A DNA stretch of 64,000 nucleotides from contig JADGAZ010000013.1 in the NCBI GenBank assembly GCA_015231755.1, forward strand, positions 1-64,000. The letters run 5' to 3'. Shown piece by piece: positions 30,804-40,124 of the stretch (its first letter is position 1; each line of letters starts with the position of its first letter). The DNA comes from Magnetococcales bacterium. GTDB taxonomy: Bacteria > Pseudomonadota > Magnetococcia > Magnetococcales > Magnetaquicoccaceae. The notes below the pieces were generated by a model. That model was given only the letters and a program-made list of their open reading frames with translations, made no database searches and was not told the origin of the DNA. Made by a program: the position numbers and the translations under genes.

Positions 30804-33800
30804 ATGATCCATCCATTGCAATCCGCCATTGCCGCGATCCGCACGGTGATCGGTCTGCTGATCAATCAGTTTCTCTTTGCCCGACGCACCCCGGCCCAAC
30901 GGATCGCCATTCCTTTGATGGTGGTCGCCGTGGCCTTTGCGCTGCGGGTGCTGATCGGCACCGATGAGATGGGACTGCCCTATCTGACCTTCTTCCCGGC
31001 TGCGGCCATCTCCGCCTTTCTCGGAGGGTTCTGGTCCGGCATGCTGGCGGCGATCATTGGTGCTGTCCTGGCGTCTTATTACTACATCCCCCCCTACAGC
31101 TCCTTCGTGTTCGAATTCCATTCGTCGGTGGTGTTCGGCAACGTGGTCTATCTGTTGGATGAACTGATCGTCTGTTCCGCCATGGCGGCCCTGCGCCGTT
31201 ATCATTTGCAATCCAAAGAACAGATCGCCGAAATGCAAACCCTGATTCAGACCATCCCGGAGATGATCTGGCTCAAAAGCCCCAACGGAGTCTATCTGAA
31301 ATGCAACGTCGCCTTTGAACGCCTCATGGGCAAACCACGGGAGGAGATCATCGGCCAAACCGATCGGGATCTGTTCGGCGAGGATCTGGCGCAACTGTTT
31401 CGCACCCGTGATCTGGCCTGCATCACCTCGGGAGAACCCCGTTTTCACGAAGCGTGGATCTTCAGCGCCGAACATCAAAAGCCCATCCTGCGGGAAACCA
31501 TCAAGGTGGCGATGCGCACCCAGGAAGGAAAATTGCTGGGTGTGCTGGGCATTGGCCGGGACATCACCGAACGCCGGGAGATGGAAGCCACCATTGCCCG
31601 CCATCAACGGGAATTGGAAAGCCTGGTGGAACAGCGTACCCGTCAGGTTCTCGAACTCAACGCGGGACTGGAAGAGATGGCCGCCAAGGCCATTGCCGCC
31701 AATCAGGCCAAAACGGTCTTTCTGGCCAACATGAGCCACGAAATCCGCACCCCCATGAATGCCATCATGGGCTTGTCCCATCTGCTGAGCACGACCCGTC
31801 TGAACGAAGAACAACGGGATTTCGTCCGCAAGATTCATGGCGCGGGTCAATCGTTGTTGGGCATCATCAACGATGTCTTGGACTTTTCCAAAATCGAGGC
31901 CGGACGCATGGAGTTGCACCATGTGGAATTCTCTCTGGATGGCCTGCTGGATGAAGTGGCCCTGCTCATGGCTGGCAACGCGGGTCAGAAAGAGCTGGAA
32001 CTGATCGTGATCCAGGATCCGAACCTGCCCGGAATGCTGAAAGGAGATGTGTTGCGACTCTCCCAGATTCTGATCAATCTGGTGGGCAACGCGATCAAGT
32101 TCACCTCCGCCGGTCACGTCTGTTTGCGAGCCACGCTCCTGGAACGCAAACAGACGCAAGTGATGCTTCGGTTTGTGGTACAGGATACGGGCATCGGCAT
32201 CAAGCCCGAGGTGCTGGAACAACTGTTCCAGCCATTCACCCAGGGGGATCCTTCCACCACCCGCACCCACGGGGGAACCGGACTGGGACTGGCCATCTCC
32301 AAACGGCTGGTGGAACTGATGGCCGGACAACTGGGAGCCACGAGCCTGCCGGATCAAGGCAGCGAATTCTGGGCAGAGCTTTCGTTGGAAGTAGTCCCGG
32401 AACCAAAGACCATACGCGCAACAACCGGGCAGCCGGTCCCGCTGCTGATCGCGGTGGATCACGCTTTGCAACAAGAGGCCCTGCTGAGCCACGCCCAGGC
32501 TCTCGGATGGCCGGTTCCCGAGGTCTGTTCCGGCGCGGGGCTTGCCAAACAGGCTTCCGACTGGCAAAACAAAAGCGTCTGGATACTGGACCGCAAGCTT
32601 GCCAATCTGGAGGCCCTGTTGGCCCAGGTCAACACTTGGCGCAGTCAACCCGACACCCCTGCCCCTCTGCTGCTCATGACCCTGAACGCCTGCGATCAGG
32701 ATGCCTGGAGTCAATCGGGACAAGCGGCCGCCATCGATGCCCTGCTCACCAAACCCGTGACCGCGGCGTCACTCTACCGGGGGGTGGCGATGGCCAAAGC
32801 CCATCGGTTGCGATTCAAAGGGACCACCACCCGTCTCCCGACGATTCCGGAACGCACCGGTCCCCGACTGGCGGGGGTGCGCACGCTGCTGGTGGATGAC
32901 TGTCCCATCAATCTGGAGATTGCCCAACGCATTTTAGAACTGGAAGGAGCCACGGTGACCGCCGCCAGTCAGGGGCTGGAAGCCCTGGAAATTCTGCGGG
33001 ACACCCCCCATGGATTTGACGTCATTCTGATGGATGTGCAGATGCCGATCATGGATGGCAACGAAGCGGTACGGATCATCCGTCAGGATCCCCTGCTGGC
33101 CCACCTGCCGGTGGTGGCCCTGACCGCCGGCGCCATGGAAAGTGATCGCCACCGGGCGCTACAAGCGGGCATGACCGATGTGATCACCAAGCCATTCGAC
33201 GTGAACCGGATGATCCGTACCGTACAACGTCTGGCCCGAAGCGGCACAATACCCCAGAGATCTTCCGCCCTTTCCCCATCTTCCCCATTTCTTCAACCCC
33301 CGATCCCGGACTGGCCCACGGTTCCGGGAATCGACATTCAGGGAGTTTTCCAACGGCTTGGGGGAGACTGGAACCTGTTTCTGTCGTTGCTACGCAGTCT
33401 GCGTCAGCAATTCCGTCTGGTGGCGCAGGAGGTGTCGGAGGAATTGGCGGCGGGTCGCTCCCAACAGGCGGCCATGCGGATGCATAAATTGCGCGGTTCA
33501 GCGGGCAATGTGGGCGCTGTGGCCCTACACCAGATGGCCGGCGAGCTGGAAACCCTGCTCCTGGCCCAGACTCTTCCGGACCAACTCACCCCCCGACTCG
33601 ACTCCCTCGATCAGGCCCTGGGGACGTTGATGCAAACGGTCGCTCCGTTGCTGTCGGACGCAGATGGCGCGCCAAACGGCTCCGCCCCGCCCCCACCGGT
33701 GGATCCGGAGGCTCTGCGCGCATTGATGACCGCCCTCGAAACCAGAAATTTCCAGGCCATCACCCTGTTCACCGCTTTGGCACCCACCCTGACCGCCCAT

Positions 33801-33899
33801 CTGCAAACAACGGAATACCGCCAACTGGCACGGGCCATCGAGGGGCTTGATTGTGTCAAGGCGCTGGAGATCTTGAAGAAATCCGGTGTTGCCGGTTGA
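30804..33899 (+). CDS. Hybrid sensor histidine kinase with PAS, HisKA, HATPase, REC and Hpt domains
   Basis: 1031 residues. Membrane segments lie at about 30-130 and resemble the DUF4118 region of KdpD-type sensors. A PAS domain follows (about 145-260), then a short coil and HisKA with H312 in SHEIRTPMN. HATPase has DTGIGI and [17 protein letters not shown] first receiver-like domain (about 535-660) keeps an Asp in WILDRKL and a Lys in LTKP but lacks the usual acidic pair. The second receiver (about 690-810) has VDD, D744 in [11 protein letters not shown] and TKPFD. The C-terminal Hpt has H894 in HKLRGSAGN. It is a multistep phosphorelay; no output regulator is adjacent. Confidence 0.9.
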   Translation: MIHPLQSAIAAIRTVIGLLINQFLFARRTPAQRIAIPLMVVAVAFALRVLIGTDEMGLPYLTFFPAAAISAFLGGFWSGMLAAIIGAVLASYYYIPPYSSFVFEFHSSVVFGNVVYLLDELIVCSAMAALRRYHLQSKEQIAEMQTLIQTIPEMIWLKSPNGVYLKCNVAFERLMGKPREEIIGQTDRDLFGEDLAQLFRTRDLACITSGEPRFHEAWIFSAEHQKPILRETIKVAMRTQEGKLLGVLGIGRDITERREMEATIARHQRELESLVEQRTRQVLELNAGLEEMAAKAIAANQAKTVFLANMSHEIRTPMNAIMGLSHLLSTTRLNEEQRDFVRKIHGAGQSLLGIINDVLDFSKIEAGRMELHHVEFSLDGLLDEVALLMAGNAGQKELELIVIQDPNLPGMLKGDVLRLSQILINLVGNAIKFTSAGHVCLRATLLERKQTQVMLRFVVQDTGIGIKPEVLEQLFQPFTQGDPSTTRTHGGTGLGLAISKRLVELMAGQLGATSLPDQGSEFWAELSLEVVPEPKTIRATTGQPVPLLIAVDHALQQEALLSHAQALGWPVPEVCSGAGLAKQASDWQNKSVWILDRKLANLEALLAQVNTWRSQPDTPAPLLLMTLNACDQDAWSQSGQAAAIDALLTKPVTAASLYRGVAMAKAHRLRFKGTTTRLPTIPERTGPRLAGVRTLLVDDCPINLEIAQRILELEGATVTAASQGLEALEILRDTPHGFDVILMDVQMPIMDGNEAVRIIRQDPLLAHLPVVALTAGAMESDRHRALQAGMTDVITKPFDVNRMIRTVQRLARSGTIPQRSSALSPSSPFLQPPIPDWPTVPGIDIQGVFQRLGGDWNLFLSLLRSLRQQFRLVAQEVSEELAAGRSQQAAMRMHKLRGSAGNVGAVALHQMAGELETLLLAQTLPDQLTPRLDSLDQALGTLMQTVAPLLSDADGAPNGSAPPPPVDPEALRALMTALETRNFQAITLFTALAPTLTAHLQTTEYRQLARAIEGLDCVKALEILKKSGVAG

Positions 33900-33966
33900 C
33901 GGGACACAGCCCATTCCCCATCCCCACACGCCAGGCCATTCAAACACGAGGGGATCGGAAAGCACC

Positions 33967-34018
33967 AAAAAAAATCCCGGTTCGAAAATGGCAACACGCC
34001 TCCATTTTCAAACCGGGA
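33967..34018 (-). terminator. Intrinsic terminator downstream of the OmpA-family gene
   Basis: Arms at 33975-33991 and 34002-34018 pair over 17 bases with one mismatch around a 10-base loop. On the minus strand the stem is followed by a run of eight T (A8 at 33967-33974 on the plus strand). It ends the OmpA-type lipoprotein transcript and faces the kinase gene's end, so it may serve both. Confidence 0.85.
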
Positions 34019-34026
34019 GAATGCAA

Positions 34027-34058
34027 CCGAAGCGGTGTCATAACGACCACCGCTTCGG
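34027..34058 (-). other. Second hairpin directly downstream of the OmpA-family gene
   Basis: CCGAAGCGGTG (34027-34037) and CACCGCTTCGG (34048-34058) form a perfect 11-base stem with a 10-base loop, 24 bases after the OmpA stop and just before the T-tailed terminator in minus-strand order. It may protect the 3' end of an abundant mRNA. Confidence 0.6.
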
Positions 34059-34082
34059 GAAACGTCATCGGGACAAAACGGC

Positions 34083-34811
34083 TTACGGTTGGGGCTTGAG
34101 CTCCACGCGACGGTTCTTGGCCCGTCCGGCGGGATTGTCGTTCGTGGCGATGGGTTTGGAAGGACCAAAACCCGCCGTGGTCAAACGATTGGCAGCGATG
34201 CCCTTGCCGACGAGATACTTCTTGACCGACTGGGCGCGGGCCTTGGAGAGCTTGTCGTTGCGCACGGCAGTGCCGGTGCTGTCGGTGTGACCCTGGACTT
34301 CCACCTTGACGCTGGGATTGTTCTTCAGGACCGTCACCACACTGTCGAGCAGCGGGAAGGAGACGGGCTCGATCTGATCCTTGTCCGACTTGAAGTGCAG
34401 GTTCTCCAGAACCCAGCAACCCAGGTCGTTCACCTTGGCGCCCATGGGGGTGCCGGGGCATTTGTCTCTGTCGTCGGTGACGCCATCTCTGTCGGAGTCG
34501 AGGGGGCAACCCTGCTCGTTGACACGGACGCCCATGGGGGTGCCGGGGCATTGGTCCTTGGAGTTCAGAACGCCGTCACGGTCGTCATCGCCATCCACCG
34601 GCTTCGGGGGTTCGGGCGTGACTTCAGTCGTGTTACAGAAATAGCATTGCGTGCCCACCGCCGAGAGGGAATTGGCACCGGTTTGCGGATGCCATTGGGC
34701 AAAACCATTCTTGCCCATCCAACCTTCTTTGGTAGTGGTGGGGACACAGGCGGCGAGGCTCAGGGAGAGGGCACCGGCCATGGCCAAAAAGGTGATTTTC
34801 GAATGTTTCAT
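34083..34811 (-). CDS. OmpA-family lipoprotein with thrombospondin type 3 repeats
   Basis: 242 residues from the ATG at 34811 (TAGGAACC just upstream). A signal peptide ends in the lipobox LAAC, so the mature N-terminus is a lipidated Cys. A CYFC pair follows near residue 50. Two calcium-binding type 3 repeats (DGDDDRDGVLNSKDQCPGTP and DSDRDGVTDDRDKCPGTP) lead into an OmpA C-terminal domain (VEVQGHTDSTG, NDKLSKARAQSVKKYL, GRAKNRRVEL) that binds peptidoglycan. It should tether the outer membrane to the wall. It has its own strong promoter and two downstream hairpins, as expected for a highly expressed gene. Confidence 0.9.
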   Translation of the reverse strand: MKHSKITFLAMAGALSLSLAACVPTTTKEGWMGKNGFAQWHPQTGANSLSAVGTQCYFCNTTEVTPEPPKPVDGDDDRDGVLNSKDQCPGTPMGVRVNEQGCPLDSDRDGVTDDRDKCPGTPMGAKVNDLGCWVLENLHFKSDKDQIEPVSFPLLDSVVTVLKNNPSVKVEVQGHTDSTGTAVRNDKLSKARAQSVKKYLVGKGIAANRLTTAGFGPSKPIATNDNPAGRAKNRRVELKPQP

Positions 34812-34848
34812 GGTTCCTACCGACACAGTTGGAGGGATGAAAGTGATC

Positions 34849-34877
34849 AATATAGTCCATATCGACCCTATTGTCAC
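34849..34877 (-). promoter_or_regulatory. Promoter of the OmpA-family gene
   Basis: On the minus strand GTGACA (34877-34872) and TATATT (34854-34849) are separated by exactly 17 bases, each matching sigma-70 boxes at five of six positions. The -10 box lies 37 bases before the ATG at 34811. Confidence 0.65.
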
Positions 34878-34939
34878 TCACTATCTGCGATCCGAGTGGC
34901 TTTTTACATAAAAAAAGACACAATATCCACTAACGTCAC

Positions 34940-35623
34940 TCAGAGATCGATCAACTTACCCTCATGCAATCTCAATACCCGATCCGCCTGACTGGCAAAG
35001 TCTGGACTATGGGTCACCATAATCAGAGTAAGTCCTTCTTCCCGCACCATGGCGGTCATCAAGGCCATCACCTCCTGTCCGGTTTTGTGATCCAGGTTGC
35101 CGGTGGGTTCATCCGCCAAAGCCAGCATGGGACCATGCACCAGGGCGCGGGCGATGGCGGCCCGCTGCCGCTCCCCGCCGGACAGACGATCCGGAAAAGC
35201 CCCCGCCCGACCGGCCAATCCCACCCGATGCAGCAACTCCAGGGCGCGACTGCGGCCCGCCGCGTCATCCATCCCGTTGAGAGCCAGGGGAAAACGCACA
35301 TTCTCCAAAACGGTCAACGCCGGCACCAGATTGAAAAATTGAAAGACAAATCCAAGGTGACGCCGCCGAAATCGGGTACTGTCCTCATCGTTCAACCCGG
35401 TGAGGTCGGTGGGACCGATCCATACCCGTCCCCGATCGGGCCGATCCAAGGCGGCGATCAGATTCAACAGCGTGGTCTTGCCCGACCCGCTGCGTCCCAC
35501 GATGGCGGTCAACGCGCCCCGGGCAAAAGTCACGTTGACCCCCGCCAGAATCGGCACCCCGTCTCCCTCCTCCTCGGGATAGGATTTGCCGATTCCCTCC
35601 AGACGCACCAATGGATGCTCCAT
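34940..35623 (-). CDS. LolD/MacB-type ABC transporter ATP-binding protein
   Basis: 227 residues. Walker A is GRSGSGKTTLLN, the Q-loop VFQFFNLVPALTVLENV, the signature LSGGERQRAAIARAL, Walker B LALADEPTGNLD, and the switch His is in VTHSPDF. The NLVPxLTVxENV segment is typical of LolD, FtsE and MacB-like ATPases that drive lipoprotein release or mechanotransmission. No permease gene is adjacent on either side, so its membrane partner must be elsewhere. It is divergent from the LEA-type lipoprotein gene. Confidence 0.88.
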   Translation of the reverse strand: MEHPLVRLEGIGKSYPEEEGDGVPILAGVNVTFARGALTAIVGRSGSGKTTLLNLIAALDRPDRGRVWIGPTDLTGLNDEDSTRFRRRHLGFVFQFFNLVPALTVLENVRFPLALNGMDDAAGRSRALELLHRVGLAGRAGAFPDRLSGGERQRAAIARALVHGPMLALADEPTGNLDHKTGQEVMALMTAMVREEGLTLIMVTHSPDFASQADRVLRLHEGKLIDL

Positions 35624-35740
35624 GGATCAAACCTCCGGATGATGAACCCAATGTTGCTTTTCTTGGATGTGTTGCATCGACAAATCGCGTAAGATGTCAC
35701 TCGTGAATCCAAGCCGCATGCGCGGTGCCTTAAGATTCGT

Positions 35741-35746
35741 TATAAT
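35741..35746 (+). promoter_or_regulatory. Possible -10 box of the LEA-type lipoprotein gene
   Basis: A perfect TATAAT at 35741-35746 lies 15 bases before the GTG start. No good -35 box is found 16-18 bases upstream. A GGGAGG ribosome site at 35752-35757 would sit right at the expected transcript start, so this box may not be the real promoter. Confidence 0.25.
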
Positions 35747-35761
35747 CGTTCGGGAGGCGAA

Positions 35762-36289
35762 GTGGACAGAGTTTTTCTTTCCCACCGGATCAAAACCCTT
35801 TGGATGATCCTCCTGGTTGTCGGCAGCGGATGGTTTCTATCGGGCTGCGGGCTGCTGCCGGAGTGGTCCGATCCCCGACCCCAACTCGAAAAACCCCGCT
35901 TGAGCCTGGTGGATATCCAACTGGCCAAAAAAAACAGCACCAAAATGGCACCCCGTTTCCGGGTACGTCTCAAGGTGGAAAATCCCAACGACATCGACTT
36001 TCCCATCGGCGGAATCGAATGCCGGGTGGAATTGCAAGGCATGGCCTTCGCCACCGGCCAGTCGTCGGAATTTTTCACGATTCCGGCCAAAGGGGATGCG
36101 GAGTTCGACGTGGAGGTGGCCACGGAACTGATGAAAGCCATCAAACAAATTTCCGCCCTGTTGCGCAAAGGCGAAGCCAGTCTGGAATACCGCATTGTGG
36201 GAAAAATCCATGTAGAGATCCCCTTTGTGGGTGCGGTGCCCTTCGACAAAAGCGGCATCTTGAAAAAAAACATCAAGTGGGATGAATGA
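35762..36289 (+). CDS. LEA type 2 family lipoprotein
   Basis: 175 residues from a GTG with GGGAGG just upstream. A hydrophobic stretch ending in the lipobox LSGC marks a lipoprotein. The rest is a LEA14/WHy-like beta sandwich (RLSLVDIQLAKKNS, FRVRLKVENPNDIDFPIGGIECRVEL, FFTIPAKGDAEFDVEV, VEIPFVGAVPFDKSG). Similar periplasmic lipoproteins are common in proteobacteria; their role is not known. The stop overlaps the start of rlmD by 8 bases, so the two are probably cotranscribed. Confidence 0.8.
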   Translation: MDRVFLSHRIKTLWMILLVVGSGWFLSGCGLLPEWSDPRPQLEKPRLSLVDIQLAKKNSTKMAPRFRVRLKVENPNDIDFPIGGIECRVELQGMAFATGQSSEFFTIPAKGDAEFDVEVATELMKAIKQISALLRKGEASLEYRIVGKIHVEIPFVGAVPFDKSGILKKNIKWDE

Positions 36290-37595
36290 CCTTATGAATC
36301 CATCTGTCGGAACTCCCGTGGAACTGACCATCGAAAAACTCGTGCCCGGTGGCATGGGACTGGCCCGTCTGGAGGGTCGGGTGGTCTTTGTGCCCGGGGC
36401 CATGCCCGGAGACCGGATCCGGGGCCGGATCGAAAGCGATCATCGCCACCATGTCATGGTGCGCTGCGAGGCGATCCTGACCGCCGGTCCCGACACCGTG
36501 GATCCCGGCTGCCCGGCGGATGGATCCTGTGGCGGCTGCCAGTTGCGCCGTCTGTCCGCGTCCCATCAAGACGCGGTCAAGGCCGGATTCGTGAAGGAAG
36601 GACTGGAAAGAATCGCCCGTCTCGACCCCACCCAGGCGCTCCAACCCCTGATTCCCGCCCGGGAACGGGATGGATACCGGCGTCGGGCCACCTTCCAGAC
36701 CCGCTGGACCGACCATGGCCCACAACTCGGCTTTTTTGCCCACGGTTCCCACGATATTGTGGATCTGACCCACTGTCCGATACTGGATCCCCGTCTGTCG
36801 GCCCTGATGTCACCCTTGCGCCGTCTCATTGCCACCCTGGCCTGCCGCCACTCCCTTTCCGGAATCGAGGTCGTGGCCGGAGATGATGGAGTCGGGATGG
36901 TTTTTTGCCTGTTGCGACCCTGCCCCAACACCGATAAGGAGACCATGCGGCGGTTCGCAGGGGAAACGGGAGCGGATCAGGTCTGGATACGCGTCGGCAA
37001 GTCACCCCCCAGCCCCCTGGTGACGCACCACCCTTTGAGCTACGCGGTGGACGGATTTTCGATCGCGTTCGAGCCGGCCGACTTTGTGCAAGGCCACGGC
37101 ACCCAGAATCACACGCTGGTGGCCACCGCCATGACGCTGGCGGGAAAGGGACAACAGGCCTGGGATCTGTTCTGCGGCATTGGCAATTTCACCTTGCCTC
37201 TGACCCGCCGCTTCGACCGGGTCGCCGGATCGGATCTGCTGCCAGGATCCTTGCGCCGCTCCGGGGAAAATGCCCGGCGGTATGACGTGGGAAACCGGGT
37301 GGTCTTCCACCGGATCGACTTGTTCCGGGAAGAGGATCTGACCCGTCTGCCCTGGCAGGAACCGGTGGATCTGGCCCTGCTGGATCCCCCCAGAAACGGC
37401 GCGGAAGCACTCTGCCGTCAATTGGCGTCCAAAGGGCCGGAACGCATTGTCTACATCTCCTGCGACCCGGCCACCTTTGCCCGGGATGCGGCCATCCTGG
37501 TGGCTGGGGGATATGCCCTGGAGGTGGTGCAACCCGTGGATCTGTTTCCCCAGACCCGGCACGTGGAGATCACCTCCCGTTTCGTGCGCCGCTAA
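36282..37595 (+). CDS. rlmD: 23S rRNA (uracil-5-)-methyltransferase, RlmD/TrmA family
   Basis: 437 residues. The N-terminal TRAM domain (ELTIEKLVPGGMGLARLEGRVVFVPGAMPGD) is followed by the cluster cysteines CPADGSCGGCQL and a later HCPILD. The methylase core has WDLFCGIGNFTLPL, the DPPRNGAE loop and catalytic Cys in YISCDPATFARD. The Fe-S cysteines favour RlmD (m5U1939 in E. coli 23S rRNA) or its relative RlmC over TrmA. An in-frame ATG at 36294 is an alternative start; the first ATG is used because it overlaps the preceding gene in a typical coupled layout. Confidence 0.87.
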   Translation: MNDLMNPSVGTPVELTIEKLVPGGMGLARLEGRVVFVPGAMPGDRIRGRIESDHRHHVMVRCEAILTAGPDTVDPGCPADGSCGGCQLRRLSASHQDAVKAGFVKEGLERIARLDPTQALQPLIPARERDGYRRRATFQTRWTDHGPQLGFFAHGSHDIVDLTHCPILDPRLSALMSPLRRLIATLACRHSLSGIEVVAGDDGVGMVFCLLRPCPNTDKETMRRFAGETGADQVWIRVGKSPPSPLVTHHPLSYAVDGFSIAFEPADFVQGHGTQNHTLVATAMTLAGKGQQAWDLFCGIGNFTLPLTRRFDRVAGSDLLPGSLRRSGENARRYDVGNRVVFHRIDLFREEDLTRLPWQEPVDLALLDPPRNGAEALCRQLASKGPERIVYISCDPATFARDAAILVAGGYALEVVQPVDLFPQTRHVEITSRFVRR

Positions 37596-37651
37596 AACGG
37601 CCCGAACGCAAAGTTGGAACGAATCTTTGAACAAAGATATCGAAAAAAGAG

Positions 37652-37682
37652 TTTACCCAGGGAGAGCATTTTTTGCTAAAAT
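37652..37682 (+). promoter_or_regulatory. Possible extended -10 promoter for the gene at 37766
   Basis: TTTACC at 37652-37657 and TAAAAT at 37677-37682 are 19 bases apart. The second box is preceded by TG one base upstream (TGCTAAAAT), an extended -10 element. The same stretch, TTTTTTGCTAAAATT followed by TGGC and AAGT, recurs near 45178. Confidence 0.35.
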
Positions 37683-37765
37683 TATGGCCAAGTCCGTTAT
37701 GAATGTCATCGACCGGCTCAGGGATGAAGCCGGGCATCCCGATCTTTTGCGACGGAGTTCCACCC

Positions 37766-38602
37766 ATGGCTGATCTTCCAGGCAGACGCGCACAGTTGGA
37801 AAAACAGGCGCAACAGGCCCAAAAAGCCCAAGCCAGCGCGGCTGAAAGAAATGCGCCGGGAACGGCTCCCGGAGAGGCGGCCCCCCCCTCTCCGGATCAG
37901 GTGGATGCCATGCTCGACCAGATCCGCCACGAAGAGGATATTGTCCTGGCGGGCAAACTGGAAGTGGTGCGCAAAAAACGCGAGCAGGAACTGCAACGCG
38001 GCAAACCCAAAACCATCGAAAAAATCAACATCGAGGATCTGAAATTCACCCGGGAGGAGAAAAAAGCCGGGTTGCCGGATCGCATCCGCAAACTGCCTAA
38101 AGATCATCCGGTGCGTGTGCTGTACGAAAAAGGCTACAAGCAAAAAGGCCCCGGCATTCCCACCCGTCCCGCCTTTCACGAAGATACCGGATTGGATCTC
38201 AAACAAACCTTGGGTTCCATCCTCAAGCCGTTGGGCGCGGTGCTGTTGATCGTGGGGATGATCGCAGGCGTTTATTACGGCAGCCAACGCTACCAGGCGG
38301 GCAAAGAGGAGACCCGCAACCAGATCCTGATGGTTCTCAAAGACAAGAATTATCACCCGGATCATCCCAAGCTCGAAAAGGAGTTCAAGGCTCTTTATTG
38401 GAGCAACTGGTTGCCCGATCTGCAAAGACTGCTGAACTTTGTGGAAGGTCTGGGAATCAATTACGAAGCGTTCGATGGCAACCCGGAACCCGGCAGCTAT
38501 GTGGACTACATCCAACGCCACAACAAGCCGTTCAATCAGGCGGAAGCCATGGAGTGGTACGCCCGGGAAATGCGCAAACCTTCCCGCGCCAACGATCCCT
38601 GA
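37766..38602 (+). CDS. Unknown single-pass membrane protein
   Basis: 278 residues from the ATG at 37766, with GGAG about 9 bases upstream; the frame stays open a little further left. Residues 5-50 are Gln/Ala-rich and probably helical, and 60-110 are very charged (VVRKKREQELQRGK). One hydrophobic segment (AVLLIVGMIAGVYYGS, about 152-168) spans the membrane. The C-terminal 100 residues are soluble and acidic with YWSNWLPDLQRLLNFVEG. No family was recognised. It is convergent with mtaB. Confidence 0.7.
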   Translation: MADLPGRRAQLEKQAQQAQKAQASAAERNAPGTAPGEAAPPSPDQVDAMLDQIRHEEDIVLAGKLEVVRKKREQELQRGKPKTIEKINIEDLKFTREEKKAGLPDRIRKLPKDHPVRVLYEKGYKQKGPGIPTRPAFHEDTGLDLKQTLGSILKPLGAVLLIVGMIAGVYYGSQRYQAGKEETRNQILMVLKDKNYHPDHPKLEKEFKALYWSNWLPDLQRLLNFVEGLGINYEAFDGNPEPGSYVDYIQRHNKPFNQAEAMEWYAREMRKPSRANDP

Positions 38603-38641
38603 CCGCCCGGCAACGCCCTCTCCGACCATCCTTGGATCCCG

Positions 38642-38701
38642 TCATCCACACAAGTCATCCACAAGGTTATCCACACCCTCTGTGGATAACCTTGTGGATG
38701 A
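38642..38701. repeat. Cluster of five DnaA-box-like 9-mers within a perfect 21-bp inverted repeat
   Basis: The inverted repeat has arms 38655-38675 and 38681-38701, identical over all 21 bases, with a 5-base spacer. It contains TTATCCACA at 38667-38675 and its complement TGTGGATAA at 38681-38689, both perfect DnaA boxes. TCATCCACA (one base different) occurs at 38642-38650, 38655-38663 and inverted at 38693-38701. The site lies between convergent stop codons, so it could also act as a bidirectional terminator stem, although neither side has a T run. No AT-rich unwinding region adjoins it. Confidence 0.75.
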
Positions 38702-38716
38702 ACGGCTCATCCCTCC

Positions 38717-40042
38717 TCACAAAAAGCCCTCCCGGACCCGTCCGGTCAGGCATCGTTCCACCGGATCCACCCCCTCCACGATCACCGGCAGCAAAGCCCC
38801 CCGCCACGCTTCCTGCCCGTCGGGAATGCGCATCGACAAAAACCCGTCGGTCTTGCCCACGGCCCACCCCTGTTCCAGGTTTTCCACCAGCAACCGCTCT
38901 TCCCTCCCCACCCGCTCACCCAGCACCTGTTCCAACAGGACCTCCCCGGCCTGACGCAACCGTCCCGCCCGTTCCCGGATCTGCCCGCCGGGCACCAGCA
39001 ACGCCGCGGACCAATCCGCCGCCGGCGTATCCGGGCGCATGGAATAGGGAAACACATGCAACAACGACAACCCGGCCTCGACGGTCAAATCCAGGGTGCG
39101 CTGAAAGGCCGCCTCGCTTTCCGAGGGAAAACCGACGATGAAATCCGCCCCCAGCACCACTTCGGGCCGCACGCCCCGCACCCGCGCGATCCGTTCCAGC
39201 ACCTCGTCCCGGCCCCGACCCCGGGCCATGCGACGCCGCACCCCGTCATCCCCGGACTGAATCGACAAATGCAAATGGGCGCACAACCGGTCGGAATCGG
39301 CCAACAGATCGATCAATCCCTGGTCGATGTCCAAAGGATCCAGGGAGGAGATCCGCAACCGTCCCACTCCGGACAGAGCCAGAACCTGACGGGCCAATCC
39401 GGCCAAAGTGGGACGCCCGGCCAGATCCCGACCGTAAGAACCCAGATTCACTCCGGTAAGCACCAGCTCCTCGTATCCCGATTCGAGAAACCGTTGCGCC
39501 TGCTCCACCACCCGTTGCGCCGGCACCGAACGGCTCGGACCCCGCACCCGGGGAATCACGCAATAGGCGCAGGCCCGGTCACACCCGTCCTGGGCCTGCA
39601 AAAAGGCCCGGGCCCGATCCCCGAAACGCTCCACCGGCTCCATCTCCGGCACCCGGGTCAACCGGGCCACATCCCCCACCTCGATCTGTCCGCCCGCTCT
39701 GTCTTCCCGCAAGGGCGCCGCCTCCAGCAGTTCCCACAACCGGCTTTTCTCCCCATTGCCCAGCACCAGATCCACGCCCGGCAATCCCGCCACCCGCTCC
39801 GGTTCGTTCTGGGCATAACAGCCGGTGACCACGATCCGGGCACCGGGATGGTCCCGCACCGCCCGCCGTACCAACTGACGGGCCTGACGGTCGCTCTCGC
39901 CGGTAACCGAACAGGTGTTGATCACCACCAGTTCCGCCGCCTCTCCGGCCTCGGCCGGTCGAAATCCCCGTGTCTTGCCCCCCTGCCCCATGACCGCGCT
40001 CTCAAACTGGTTGACCCGACACCCCATGGTCAACACGGTCAT
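38717..40042 (-). CDS. mtaB: tRNA t6A37 methylthiotransferase MtaB
   Basis: 441 residues from the ATG at 40042, where family homology begins (MTVLTMGCRVNQFES), with GGAAGGGG upstream. An earlier ATG at 40126 has AAGGATGG and would overlap the opposite gene's start. The UPF0004 domain holds one [4Fe-4S] cluster (Cys of GCRVNQ, NTCSVTGESD, TGCYAQ). The radical SAM domain has CDRACAYC, followed by RISSLDP and HLHLSIQSGDD. A TRAM-like tail follows. It adds a methylthio group to t6A37 of tRNAs reading ANN codons. Residues 110-160 contain a divergent loop. Confidence 0.87.
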   Translation of the reverse strand: MTVLTMGCRVNQFESAVMGQGGKTRGFRPAEAGEAAELVVINTCSVTGESDRQARQLVRRAVRDHPGARIVVTGCYAQNEPERVAGLPGVDLVLGNGEKSRLWELLEAAPLREDRAGGQIEVGDVARLTRVPEMEPVERFGDRARAFLQAQDGCDRACAYCVIPRVRGPSRSVPAQRVVEQAQRFLESGYEELVLTGVNLGSYGRDLAGRPTLAGLARQVLALSGVGRLRISSLDPLDIDQGLIDLLADSDRLCAHLHLSIQSGDDGVRRRMARGRGRDEVLERIARVRGVRPEVVLGADFIVGFPSESEAAFQRTLDLTVEAGLSLLHVFPYSMRPDTPAADWSAALLVPGGQIRERAGRLRQAGEVLLEQVLGERVGREERLLVENLEQGWAVGKTDGFLSMRIPDGQEAWRGALLPVIVEGVDPVERCLTGRVREGFL

Positions 40043-40124
40043 GGGTCTCACCCCTTCCACCCGACCATTGACGTGGGGATCCAACCGGTCTAATGTATCG
40101 CCCGGTAAACTTGTTAAGGACGCC

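Noticed and set aside
38642-38701. Chromosomal replication origin
   Set aside because: The DnaA-like boxes are dense, but there is no AT-rich unwinding region and neither dnaA, dnaN, gidA nor other usual origin neighbours nearby.
39056-40093. Plus-strand open frame overlapping mtaB
   Set aside because: Pro/His/Gln-rich shadow of mtaB; no ribosome site or known motif.
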